From Tullyiplasma multilocale ATCC 49900 (GTDB lineage: Bacteria > Bacillota_I > Bacilli_A > Mycoplasmatales > Mycoplasmataceae), in NCBI RefSeq assembly GCF_000483165.1, contig NZ_AXXW01000005.1, positions 1 through 64,000 of the forward strand: 64,000 nucleotides of DNA, given 5' to 3'. Shown here piece after piece: positions 8,498-18,939 of this stretch. A program made the position numbers and the translations under genes. Each line of letters starts with the position of its first letter. The first letter of the stretch is position 1. The notes beneath the pieces were generated by a model. The model was not told the origin of the DNA. It did not search any database and saw only the letters and a list, made by a program, of their open reading frames with translations.

Positions 8498-8795
8498 AGT
8501 TTTCTCTTTCTCCTAAATCTATAATATGGTAAGCATTAACAACATCTTTAATAGTTTTTAAAAGTAATTCATCAAGATCAGGATTCATAAAGTAGTAATT
8601 ATTTTTCCCAATTGTATCTCTGCACAGAATCCCTACTTCAAATAACTCACAAATTTGTTTTGAAATATTTATCCTACTATAAACAGTTTCTTGTGCCAAA
8701 TATGAAACCGTGACTCTTTTCTCTTTTAGTATTCAACAAAGAATGTTTATCTTTGTTCCAGAATTTAATTCTTTGATTAATTGTATCGTTGTCAT
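8484..8795 (-). CDS. ArsR-like winged-helix transcriptional regulator
   Basis: This 103-residue protein has a winged-helix layout: 'VTVSYLAQETVYSRINISKQICELFEVGIL' (~28-57) is the HTH and 'RDTIGKNNYYFMNP' the beta wing. It carries three Cys (20, 49, 58), two of them flanking the recognition helix. In ArsR/DUF24-type regulators such cysteines can sense thiol-reactive compounds, and the partner genes encode electrophile-reducing enzymes, so a thiol-switch repressor is a reasonable inference. GGAGG precedes ATG at 8795. A palindromic operator and a strong promoter lie directly upstream, suggesting autoregulation. Confidence 0.8.
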
Positions 8796-8806
8796 TCTTA
8801 CCTCCA

Positions 8807-8830
8807 ATATGTTATCAAGTGGTAACATAT
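8807..8830 (-). promoter_or_regulatory. Palindromic operator of the regulator operon
   Basis: ATATGTTA and TAACATAT form a perfect 8-bp inverted repeat around TCAAGTGG; the symmetry extends inward with one mismatch. It lies between the -10 element (8835-8840) and the ribosome binding site, as expected for a repressor site blocking transcript start. Confidence 0.75.
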
Positions 8831-8834
8831 AAAC

Positions 8835-8863
8835 ATCATATACTTAAAAGTATCTAAAAGCAA
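8835..8863 (-). promoter_or_regulatory. Promoter of the regulator-OYE-AKR operon
   Basis: -35 TTGCTT (8863-8858) and -10 TATGAT (8840-8835) on the minus strand are spaced by 17 nt. The predicted start falls at the edge of the 8807-8830 palindrome. Confidence 0.75.
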
Positions 8864-8866
8864 TAA

Positions 8867-8894
8867 AAAAAATGAATCCGAAGATTCATTTTTT
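8867..8894 (-). terminator. Terminator of the 8893-9492 gene
   Basis: AAAAAATGAATC CGAA GATTCATTTTTT is a 12-bp perfect stem that overlaps the stop codon. Confidence 0.88.
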
Positions 8895-9492
8895 AAACTC
8901 TAGGTTTTTTTGATAATAATATAAGTGTTGTTATCGCTAAACCAAGTAATACTATTCCGAATACAAATGCGATAAGAGTCGCAACTGATAGGAAAGTACT
9001 AAACGCTATTACAGAAAATACAAATATTATAATTTGCATAATTGCTGTTGCTAAACCAAGTTTTTTAACATTACACTTCATACCTAAGAAAACGATATTC
9101 ATTATTAAAGTAAAGAATCCGAATCCAGCAGTAAATGATGAAAAAATTGTTGATGTTAATGCTAGTTCATCAAAATACTCATAGTAATAATCGCTATATC
9201 AATAATAATCAATGAAATCAGAAGTATCAATTGCTCCAATAATTGAGAAAATGATCATTAACACCAACATCCCAAGACTTACTCCTTGTAACGATCATAA
9301 AGCTATTTTAATAGCGCTTGAGTTTGTATTTGTCAGCGGAACTACTCTTGATTTATCATTTCTTTGAATTTGAACTTCGCCAGAAGTGATTGATTTGTAT
9401 TCGTTTTCTAAATTAGCTAATTTAATCTTTAACTCTAGAGTTTCAATTTCTTTAACTAATTCTTCATTTGTTTTAATTGTATTGTTTGCCAT
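8893..9492 (-). CDS. Membrane protein with N-terminal coiled coil
   Basis: This 199-residue protein is not assigned to a family. Residues ~8-45 form a charged coiled coil ('ELVKEIETLELKIKLANLENEYKSI'). A polar linker follows, then four predicted hydrophobic segments (~66-84, 110-128, 135-155, 165-190). A Tyr/Asp-rich patch (DFIDYYWYSDYYYEYFDE) lies between segments 1 and 2 and is probably extracellular. Three UGA Trp codons are present, and AGGAG precedes the start. It is monocistronic between the regulator operon and pgi. Confidence 0.8.
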
Positions 9493-9576
9493 ATTTTTCT
9501 CCTATTGTTTCATTATAATATAATTTATTTTTACAAATTACTAAATATGACTAACTTTACATATCAGAAATAAAAA

Positions 9577-9600
9577 AAACAAAATCTTTCGATTTTGTTT
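9577..9600 (-). terminator. Terminator of pgi
   Basis: AAACAAAATC TTTC GATTTTGTTT is a 10-bp stem preceded on the plus strand by an A run. Confidence 0.85.
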
Positions 9601-9615
9601 AAATTTTATTAATAA

Positions 9616-10896
9616 TTATTCAGGTTTTCCTAAAAGTTTAAACATGTTTGCTTTGTAAACTTCTACTCCTGGTTGATCAAATGGATTGATTTCTAATAAG
9701 TATCCACTCATAGCAACTGCTAATTCAAAGAAGTAAACTAAGTAACCAAATTGAACATCATCCATTCCGTCGAATTCTAATACGATGTTTGGCATTTTAC
9801 CAGTATTTACGTGAGCATCAATTACTCCCTCAATAGCCACTGAGTTAATTTCGTGGAAAGTTTTAGATGTTAAGTAGTTTAATCCATCGTAGTTATCGGC
9901 ATCAACTGGTACATTGAAGTCTTGAACTGGAGTTTTAACTTTAATAACTGTTTCAAATAATACTCCTCTTGTACCTTCTTGTACTCATTGTCCTAATGAG
10001 TGTAAGTCTGTTGAGAATACCATTGAAGTTGGGTATAACCCTTTTCCTTCTTTACCTTCACATTCACCAAATAATTGTTTTCATCATTCATTTAATAAAG
10101 CCATTTGTAATTCATAAGTTACTAAAGCTTCAGCTTTATAACCTTTTTGGTTCATTAAGTAACGTGCAACAGCATATTGGTATGCTGGGTTTGATAAATC
10201 ATTTGCAGTTAAGTCAGCCATAGCTTTTTGAGCTCCAGCAAAAATATTATCCGTATTTACTCCAGCCACTAATAATGGGAAGATTCCAACAGGTGTTAAC
10301 ACTGAGAAACGTCCTCCAATATCATCGGGAATTGTAAATGTTGGGTAACCTTTTTCATCAGCTAAAGTTTTTAATGCTCCTCTAGCTTTATCTGTAACAG
10401 CAACGATTAATTCTTTTGATTTTTCAACTCCAACTTGAGCAATTAATTGTTGTTCTAAACTTCTGAAAGCAATTCCAGGTTCAGTTGTTGTTCCTGATTT
10501 AGAAACAACACAAATTCCAAAGTTTTTGTCTTTTAAGTAAGTTGATAATTGAGCTACGTATGTTGAAGACATTGTGTTTCCTGCATAAATAACTTTTACT
10601 TTATCAGTGTGGTTTAATCCTCTAATCATTTCATCAGCAGCTCTTGCTCCTAAATATGATCCTCCGATTCCAACTACTACTAATACATCAATTTTACTTC
10701 TTAATTCTGAAGCAACTTTTTTCATTTCAGCGTATTCAGCTTTATCAAATGTGTTTGGTAATTCAACTCAACCTAAGAAGTCGCTTCCTTTACCTGTTTT
10801 GTTAATAATCATTTCATGAATATCTTTAACACGAGTTTCATCGATTTCTTTATCTAAAGCGTTTAAACCAGTGTATTGTAAGTCAACTTTAATCAT
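9616..10896 (-). CDS. pgi: Glucose-6-phosphate isomerase
   Basis: This 426-residue protein is of bacterial Pgi length for Firmicutes and Mollicutes. It interconverts glucose-6-P and fructose-6-P in glycolysis. Phosphosugar-binding motifs are clear: '[19 protein letters not shown]' (~75-93), '[14 protein letters not shown]' (~137-150) and '[15 protein letters not shown]' (~195-209, Pgi signature). Several UGA codons are Trp. The start at 10896 ([12 protein letters not shown]) follows AGGAG. It is monocistronic with its own terminator. Confidence 0.95.
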
Positions 10897-10956
10897 AAAA
10901 TTCTCCTTTTTATTTTCTCTATTTTTTAATCTATATTATTTTAATGCAACCCAAAG

Positions 10957-10984
10957 AAAAATGCACCTATAAAAGTGCATTTTT
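10957..10984 (-). terminator. Terminator of the 5-formyl-THF cyclo-ligase gene
   Basis: AAAAATGCAC and GTGCATTTTT form a 10-bp stem with an 8-nt loop just below the stop codon. Confidence 0.87.
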
Positions 10985-10985
10985 A

Positions 10986-11645
10986 TTATTCTTCTTCTAA
11001 AGTTTCATCATTTAATCTTCAGTAAGTAACATCATAATCAAATTCTTCTTCTTCAGTTTCTTCAATCATCGGAACATAAACTTCTTTTTCGGTAATTACA
11101 AAGTTCATGTTTTGATCGTGTTCTTCAGTGATGATATCTTCACTTGTTAATTGAGTTGATTGACTTAAACCAATTTTATACCCTTGGTAATTTGTATTAT
11201 CAATTCAGCTATCGTAGAAAGATTTCCCCATTCCAACTCTTGCTAATTTTGAATCAAAAGCTACTAATGGCATAAATAAAGCATCTAAATCTGTGGCTCT
11301 TCTTAATTTTTCGGCTTGATCATTTGTTTCATAAACATTTAATTCAGTATTGAATGTTACATCTTTATCAATGTCTAAGATTCTTCTAAAATCCATTTCG
11401 TTTGTATCTCTTAAACAGTTTGGAGCATAAACTTCAACCCCATTTTCAATACAATGTCTAATTATGTCCCTTGTTTCAGGTTCGTGATTCGTTGAGATGA
11501 AAATCCCAATTTTTTTAAGATTATAGCGTTTGATGAAAAAGATAACTTTTCTAGCAATCATCTTATTACATTCTTCTAAATAAGATTGAGATAACATTGA
11601 TCTAACTTTTAAATAACTATCTCTAATTTCTGGTTTATTTGTCAT
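10986..11645 (-). CDS. 5-formyltetrahydrofolate cyclo-ligase with acidic C-terminal extension
   Basis: This 219-residue ATP-dependent methenyl-THF synthetase converts 5-formyl-THF to 5,10-methenyl-THF. The N-terminus has 'IRDSYLKVRSMLSQ' (family K/R-rich helix), and the C-terminal nucleotide loop reads 'LARVGMGKSFYDSW' (~143-156), a variant of the usual RLGxGxGYYD. The family is normally about 180-190 residues; here ~40 extra residues follow, very rich in Glu/Asp ('MIEETEEEEFDYDVTYWRLNDETLEEE'). The start at 11645 is chosen over an ATG 9 codons upstream because AAGGAG lies before it. It sits downstream of sufS-sufU. Confidence 0.87.
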
Positions 11646-11697
11646 GTTATTCTCCTTATTTTCTAAGCACATAAAATATATAATAAATTAATTTGTC

Positions 11698-12138
11698 TTA
11701 TTTTCTATTGTTTAATTTCAATTCCTTAAATCCTCTTGACCCTAAAGTGGCACATGTACGACGATTTCTTTGATTGAAAATATTTTTAAAAGCTATTAAA
11801 TCTCCTAATGACTCTTCATTATTAATTATCCCATTATTAATCATTTCTTCATAATTATTAATAATTTCTTCAACTTCAGTTGGGGTTTTATTAATAATCA
11901 TTGAAATTAAAATGTCTGCTGCTGATGTTGAAATAGCACAAGCACTACCTTCAAATCTAATTTCAGTGTATATTCCATCTTCTTCGACAATTTCGACAGT
12001 CAATTCATCAGAACAACTATCTGAGCGTAAATCTGCTTTATATGCTTTTGGATTATTTGTGAAACCTTTATTTACAGAGTCTGTAAAATGTTTCATGATG
12101 ACTTGTCGTAATTCTTGATCTGTTCTTTGTTCTTTCAT
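11698..12138 (-). CDS. sufU: SufU-type iron-sulfur cluster assembly protein
   Basis: This 146-residue NifU-like protein has the three zinc/cluster Cys of the SufU subfamily: Cys42 with Asp44 (SCSDELT), Cys67 (SACAIS) and Cys129 (RRTCATLG). The 18-22 residue SufU insertion between the second and third Cys region is present. It accepts sulfur from SufS. AGGGGG, which overlaps the sufS stop region, precedes the ATG; only 8 nt separate the genes, so the two partners are co-expressed. Confidence 0.9.
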   Translation of the reverse strand: MKEQRTDQELRQVIMKHFTDSVNKGFTNNPKAYKADLRSDSCSDELTVEIVEEDGIYTEIRFEGSACAISTSAADILISMIINKTPTEVEEIINNYEEMINNGIINNEESLGDLIAFKNIFNQRNRRTCATLGSRGFKELKLNNRK

Positions 12139-12146
12139 ATTTCCCC

Positions 12147-13373
12147 CTAAAAAATTGCATCTAAGAAATTTTCTGATTTACTCAACGCTTCAATTAATAT
12201 GTCAATTTCTTCTTTTGTATTATAGATAGCAAAACTGATTCTTAAAGACACCTTAACTCCAACTGAATCAACAACTCTTCGGGCACAGTGTGAACCAGAA
12301 CGTGTAGCAATTTTGTATTTACTATCTAAAAATGTTGCGATATCCTGAGGATTAATTCCTTTAACATTCAACATTAAAATTGGTGAATCGTTGTCTAAAT
12401 TATAGAAATCAATTGTTTCATTTAAATTGAATTTTTCAATTTGTTGGATTGCATATTTTTTCAAGTTTTTTTCATGATTTTTGATATTTTCAACACCAAT
12501 TTCTAATAAGAAATCCACAGCTTTTTCAAATGCTGCAATTGATGAAATATTTGGAGTTCCACCTTCAAATTTATCCGGGATTGGAGACAATGTATAGTCA
12601 ACTAAATTTTCTTCAATTTTAGCACTCATACCACCACCAAAAATAATTGGTTCCATTTGATTCAGTAACTCTGCTTTACCCCATAGAACACCAAGTCCAA
12701 AAGGACCGTACATTTTATGAGCAGAGAATGCCAATAGATCAATATCTCAACTTGTTACATCAATTTTTGTATGAGCCACTGATTGAGCAGCATCAACAAC
12801 AATGATAACTTTTTCATTAACTTTTCTGATCTCTTTTACAATTGATTCAACATCATTTTCAGCCCCGATTGTATTAGAAACATGAGCAAATGCCACAACC
12901 TTCGTTTTAGGTGTAATTTGATTTTTGATTTGGTCGATATCTATTGTATTATCATCAGTTAAAATCAGGTTTTTAACCACAGCTTTTTGTTGGTTAGCTA
13001 CATTAATTCAAGGCAATAAATTAGACGAATGCTCTAAGTTAGTTACAAAGATTTCATCATCTTTTTCTATTAAACTTTTTAGACCAAAAGCTGCTTGATT
13101 TAGTGAAAATGTTGTTCCACTTGTAAAGATGATTTCACGATTATTTTTAGCCCCAATTAGATTAGCAATTTTTGTTCTTGTATTTGAAATTATTTCGTTT
13201 GAAAGATATGCATTATCATAATCATTTGTATGTGGATTTGCTCCATTAAATTCAAGATATTTAACTTCAGCATCAATCACTGAAGAAGGTTTTAAAGTTG
13301 TTGCTCCATTATCAAAATATATTAACCCTTTATTGTTTTTTAATACCGGAAAATGATCTCTTTTTATCAACAT
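12147..13373 (-). CDS. sufS: Cysteine desulfurase
   Basis: This 408-residue class V aminotransferase-fold PLP enzyme removes sulfur from cysteine. The PLP Lys is in AFSAHKMYGP (~220) and the catalytic Cys in RSGSHCARR (~363), the short RxGxHCA form of group II (SufS) enzymes. 'DNGATTLKP' near the N-terminus and 'VVDAAQSVAH' (PLP-ring Asp) are also visible. Two UGA Trp codons interrupt it under the standard code. AAGGGG precedes the start. It is first in the sufS-sufU pair, which is the minimal SUF system typical of Mollicutes. Confidence 0.95.
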
Positions 13374-13475
13374 AATAACCCCTTCTGTTTTTCTATATTT
13401 TTATTATTATATATCTTATCTATAATTTATTGTATTTTTATAGAGTTTAAGTATTAAATTAATGGCTATTTACTT

Positions 13476-13481
13476 TATAAT
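13476..13481 (+). promoter_or_regulatory. -10 element for the lipoprotein/HinT operon
   Basis: TATAAT lies 38 nt before the start at 13519, in the divergent region with sufS. The -35 region is AT-rich and not close to TTGACA. Confidence 0.5.
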
Positions 13482-13518
13482 ATTCTTATATTGCGAAACA
13501 AAATAAGGAGAGACAATA

Positions 13519-16344
13519 ATGAAAAAATTACTTACATTATTAGGTGCTATAAGTATTACGGCATCTTCAGCTGCATTAGTAGTTGCATGTAGCGATAAAA
13601 GCTCAGATGAGGAAAAAGATAAAAACGATATTTTCATTGATAACAATGGAGAAATTGTTATTGATTCAGAGAAACTTTTAGATTGATTCCACGAACACAA
13701 TGTGATTGCTAAAGACCCTCAAGAATTCTTGAAAAAATTCTACAACTTATTTGCGGTTGGTGTTTTACAAAAAGCTGCTGACAAAACTATTGTTATTGCT
13801 AAAGATGAGCAAGCAACAACAAAAGCAACTGATGGGAAAATTATCATTCCTGCAAATTCAGATTATGCCAATGAAGGTTTATTTGGAGTTGATGGTGTTG
13901 ATGGAGATACAGGTAAACTAGGAGCAATCTTAGGAACTGAATCAGATTCAGACATCACTACTCTTTGAGGGCGTGCTAATGCCGCTTATGACAAATTAGT
14001 TAAAGCTCACGAAGATGATAAAAATGACGATGGTCTAATCGACGAATTAAAAGCTAAATTCCCAAATGTTAAAAAAGATAAATTAGAAAAAGCTTATAAA
14101 TCAGATTACATCTTAAACAATACAACCGATGGAGCTTATGCTTCTATGGTTAATCTTTTAGGAATCGAAAAAACTATCGCAACAACAAGTTGAGCCGATG
14201 GTATTTCATTAACTGACAGTGATAGTGAAACTTGATTAAATGAATTCAAAATTACTTTTGGTGATGTTAAGTTATCAGAATTAGTTCAAACTATTTCAAA
14301 CTTAGATGCTACAAAAGATTCAAATAAAGTTTCATTAATTGTTAACTTAATAAATGCAACTGGAGGATTAGACGTAACTGGTGATGATACATTATCTGTT
14401 CTTTCTGATGCTTCTACTTTCAAAACTTCTTCAATTAGATTCGCAACTACTGATAAATGAGAAGATCTTAAAACAACAGATAATATTGAAAAATTAATTA
14501 AAAAACTTGAAAGAAAAACTTTAACTGGAGATAAAACAGTTTCAACAGATGGTTGATTCACTTCTACTTCAATTACTGAAATCGAAACAGATGACATTTT
14601 CGATGCAGATGGTAAAGTGATTAAAACTTGATTACATTTAGTTCCAACTACAATCTTAAATAATAACAAGATCGAATTAGGTGTTTCAAATAATGGAAAC
14701 TATGGTTTCTTAAAAAATTCACAAAAATACTTAGTTGATAAATATTTCCAAAACAAAAAACCATTAGCAATCAGTCAAGTTATCATTGCCAATGGTGGTG
14801 ATAATACTGATGCTTCAAAAGTCAACTTAAAAAACTTTATTAAAGTTGATAGTGTTAATGATTCAGAATCATTACAAAATCAATTCGCTGGTTTTGCAGC
14901 TTTAATTGATAACTATGTAGCACCAAATGCAACTCAAGCAGAAGGTTTAGACTCATTAGGAATGACAAACTGAGACACAATTTTCAGAGGCGAAGAAGCA
15001 GGAGTCAAAGACCCTACTTCAAAACAAACAGGTGAATGAACTGCAACTGACTTCTACAAAGCGGATAACAGTGGAGATTTATTAACTTTAGATAGCACTT
15101 CATATTCAGATGTTGCTAAATATTCTATTTACGATTTCGTTGCAAAAGATGGTGAAACAAAAGAAATAACTTCTGCAACCGTTGATGCAACTTCAGGATT
15201 CACTCCAAAACAAGTTGAAGCGATTAACGAAAGTATTGCTGTTGAATCTGAAAAAGCTACTGCAGCTGCTAAAGGTTTAGGATACTTAAATGGTTTGGTT
15301 CAAACTTTAAACCAAAGAGATAACGAAGAAAACATTTATACAGTTCTTAATGCTGATCAAGGAATTATCGCTTTCATCGATGATGCAGGATTACACATTG
15401 CAAGAATCGATGGATATTCATTATTAAAAGCAGACAAAATTACCGAACAAAAATCATTAGCATTCAAAGATAATGAAGAAACATATTTAAATGAACAAAG
15501 AACATTCGAAACTATGAACGAAATTATTACAGGTGCTGATAAAGAAATAGCACCATACTTAATGAATCAAGCATTATTAGGAACAAACGCTACTACAAGA
15601 GCTGAAGAAGGTGAAACAACACCTCCAACAACAGGAAATAGTGAAAGTGAAATTCCAAATAATAAAGCTATTAGTGATCGAATTGAAAAATTTGGTGTTG
15701 ATGCTTCATTAATGAATTCATCAATTACAAACAGTTATGAAAAATTCTTAGTTAATAACTCAGTTGTTCAACAAGGATTAAAAGAGGCTGGAGCTACACC
15801 ATTCTACAACTTCAACATTTTAGATAAAGTTGCTGAATACTCAAATTCAAATGATTCATCTACATTAGGAGATAACCCTTCTTGAATGTGAGATTACATT
15901 TTAAACTTAACCGAAGATAAATCAGTTGATGCATTACTAGACAACGTAATTAACTTCGGAGATGCAAATTCAATTAGTGCTAAAAAAGTTAAATCAGAGA
16001 TTAAAGCACTAATAAAACAATCTTCTTCAATTGCCACTGGTAAGCCACGTTCAGAATTCCAAAACGGATGAACTAAATGAAATAAAAAAGTTGCCGATGC
16101 TTGAAAAGTTGCACAAAACACAAATGATAAAGATTTAAAATACATCGCTAACGTTTCATTTGATTACAAAACAAACTATGGTGATGTATCAAAAGGATTA
16201 ACAGCAAAATACCACGCATTTAAAACTGAAGAAACTGAAGCACCAGCTTCTTACTCATATGAAGAAGTAAATTCAAACAACTATATCAAATTAGTATTTG
16301 ATGTTAAAACAATTACAAACAGAAAAGACGGAGGAGCAAAATAA
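13519..16344 (+). CDS. Large lipoprotein, P80-like, linked to HinT
   Basis: This 941-residue surface lipoprotein has signal peptide 1-23 and lipobox LVVAC with Cys24. The mature protein is soluble, Asp/Ser/Thr-rich and full of Trp encoded by UGA (about 15). No enzymatic motif was recognised. The stretch ~700-720 is low-complexity ('EEGETTPPTTGNSESEIP'). AAGGAG precedes the start. The gene is followed, with 1-nt TAATG overlaps, by a second lipoprotein and a HIT-family gene. In Mollicutes, HinT genes are reported next to P80/P60 membrane-protein genes whose products bind HinT; this arrangement fits, so a P80-type role is inferred from context. Confidence 0.82.
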
Positions 16345-18431
16345 TGAAAAAACTTATCGCATTACTTGGAGCAGTTACATTAGTTGCTTCATCATCAGTT
16401 GTTGTTGCTTGTGGGACAAGCAAAGTAGAACGTTTCGACACTCCTTCTATTACAGAAGCTTTATATGAAAAATTAATCGCTGGATTGAAATCTAATGGTG
16501 ATTTCCAATTAACTGAAGGTCAAGATTTTGACAAAATTGATTTTGAAAATACATTAAAAATGATGATCAATGAAATCATTGCTAATGAATGAAATGATGA
16601 AAGTACAAAAACTTTACTTAAAAACTTAGGAATGACAGTTACTGATAAAGATACTAAATTCAATATGAACGATATCATGGATTCAATTTCTACAAATGAG
16701 TTCTTTGAAGAATATACAGCATCAATCATTAATTCAGATACTGGAGCTTTAGATATTGATTTTATTAATAATAAATTCATTACTCTTAACCCAACTAACT
16801 TATTAGGAACAACAGAGTTCTTTGATGAAGCTGAATACTCAATTTGATTCCATGAAAATGACTCATGATTAAGATGACAAGCAAATGGTGAATTTGGAGA
16901 AGAATCTTTCTTACAAATTCCAACTGTTAAAACTCTTTCAGATTTAAATGGAAACTTTAAAATTTTAATGAATGTTGACAACGAAGCTGATTTTAAATCA
17001 GGAACAGCAACTAACGAAGCCGTTGACGGATTAACTACTGTATTTAAAGTAGGAGAAAAAGTTGAAACTCCAGCTGTTTATGGATTAGATGATTCTGAAC
17101 AAGGAAATGTTTTCACAGGTTCAGAAATCTTAAAATACCGTTTCCAAAAATACTTCAAATCTACAATTCAAACTAAATTATTTGAAAACTTACTAGGTAT
17201 GTCATACTTAGATTCAAGTTTATTTTCTAGAGGTTGATCAACATCTAACTTCTCCGAAAGATTCTTATATGTTAATACCGCAAGTGATGTTGCTAAAAGC
17301 ACACAAACTTGAAGTACAGACCCAAAAAACATTACATCAAAAGTAAAAATGGTTTGAAACTTTACAGTTAACGGTACAAATGAAGATGTAAGAAAAGCTG
17401 TTGCTAAATTAGATTCATTAATCGATACAAAAGGTGTTATTAAACCAGGAACTAACTTAGAAGAAATCTGAAAGGCTTTATCAGCTGTTGAAGAAGGAAC
17501 TACTAGAGATGGTGAGTACACAGATGCAAATGGGTCATTATCAGGAATCGATCCATTCTTAAAATTATCTGGATTTAATGGTTTTGTTAAAAACTCAGGA
17601 GACAACACAGTTGAAAGTGTTCAAGGTAACTTCACATTAAGTGACGCTACTAAAGCAGACATCTATAAAGCTGATAAACCTACAGTTTTAACAAATAACA
17701 AAAAAGGTTATGAATCAACTGAATCAGTAAATAAAGATATTGTTATTGTATTACCTGTTTATTTAACAGACTTATTAAGTAATGAACAATCACAATTTTC
17801 ATTAACAAATGATGAAGTTTCAACTGATACAGATTTAAAAGGTCTAACATTAAACTTACAACAAAATGTATGGACTTCATTAAATGATAAATTCGTGACT
17901 GACGATACTGAAAGACTAGTATTACCAACTGACTTTGATACTGCCGCAAATTCTAAAGATGGTTTAGAATTTAAAAACATCAAAGGAAACATCTACGTAA
18001 GAAGTGTTGAAGAAGCAACACCTGAAACACCTGTTACAATTGGTGACTACAGTATTACATTTAAAACAGCTGTTTCAAATACATTTACAGTTGATGGAAC
18101 AATCGATGATAAAACTGAAGAATTAAAAGGTGGAGAATTCGGTTATGATATTAAATTATTATCAACTGATGATAGTTACCAAAATTCACAATTTATCAAA
18201 AAATGAAATACTTCAGAAAAATCAAGTTCAGATATCAAAACAATGGATATCAATACTAAAAAAGCACTTTTAAATGAATTAGAATTTATTACAACTAAAG
18301 ATTCAAACGTAATTGAGAAAGCTAAAGAAAACTTATATTCAGAATACATCAACGAAGATGATGTTAAATATACAAAATTATATGATGCTATCTTAAAATA
18401 TCTTAAAGATGAAAAAGAAAGTACAGATTAA
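16344..18431 (+). CDS. Large lipoprotein, P60-like, linked to HinT
   Basis: This 695-residue lipoprotein has signal peptide 1-22 and lipobox VVVAC (Cys23). The ATG overlaps the previous stop (TAATG), and GGAGGAG lies inside the end of the upstream gene, so translation is coupled. The body is again Asp/Ser/Thr-rich with about ten UGA Trp codons. The C-terminal ~65 residues are a charged helical tail ('TKKALLNELEFITTKDSNVIEKAKENLY'). The stop overlaps the start of the HIT gene. By position it is a candidate P60 partner of the P80-like lipoprotein; sequence alone gives no function. Confidence 0.82.
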
Positions 18432-18829
18432 TGGATTGCCTATTTTGTAAAATCATTAATCAAGAAATCCCTTCATATAAAATATTTGAAAACGAATATA
18501 CTTATGCTTTCTTAGATATCAATCCGGTTGCTAATGGTCATACATTGGTAATCCCTAAAAAACACTTTGAAGACTATAGTTCTACTGATGACTTTTATTT
18601 AGCAGAAGTGGCTAAAACTAAAAAAATCGTGGCTAACTTATTGGTTGAAAAATTAGGAGCAAAAGGTTTTAACTACGTTGCAAATGAAAAAGAAATTTCA
18701 GGACAAATAGTATTCCATTACCATGATCATATTGTTCCAAAATATGAAATTGGCAAAGGATATATGCATTCAAATAACCGTGTTGATATAGAAGAACTGG
18801 AAAATGTTTTTGCTAACATCAAAAAATAA
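18431..18829 (+). CDS. hinT: HIT-family (HinT) nucleotide hydrolase
   Basis: This 132-residue protein has the histidine-triad motif H96-Y-H98-D-H100 (FHYHDHIVP) and the N-terminal 'CLFCKIINQEIPSYKIFEN' typical of HinT. The family hydrolyses nucleoside 5'-phosphoramidates and aminoacyl-AMP. It is a cytosolic enzyme, yet it is the third gene of a lipoprotein operon and its start overlaps the preceding stop. In Mycoplasma hominis HinT interacts with the P60/P80 complex, so membrane tethering is plausible. A terminator follows immediately. Confidence 0.93.
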   Translation: MDCLFCKIINQEIPSYKIFENEYTYAFLDINPVANGHTLVIPKKHFEDYSSTDDFYLAEVAKTKKIVANLLVEKLGAKGFNYVANEKEISGQIVFHYHDHIVPKYEIGKGYMHSNNRVDIEELENVFANIKK

Positions 18830-18855
18830 AAGTGAGTTTGCCTCACTTTTTTTAT
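18828..18855 (+). terminator. Terminator of the lipoprotein/HinT operon
   Basis: AAAAGTGAG TTTGC CTCACTTTT with a T tract, 9-bp stem, overlapping the hinT stop codon. Confidence 0.87.
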
Positions 18856-18939
18856 GCACCTTTTATTAATTTATTATTAAGTCTTTTATTTTCCTTTTAA
18901 TATAATATGATTTAGATATAAACATAAGGAGGAAATATT

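Noticed and set aside
13519-18431. Apparent string of broken ORFs and pseudogenes (also at 25689-29766, 34775-36910 and others)
   Set aside because: The interruptions are all TGA; reading UGA as Trp gives single complete frames with good SD sites and family motifs. No true frameshift was needed anywhere.
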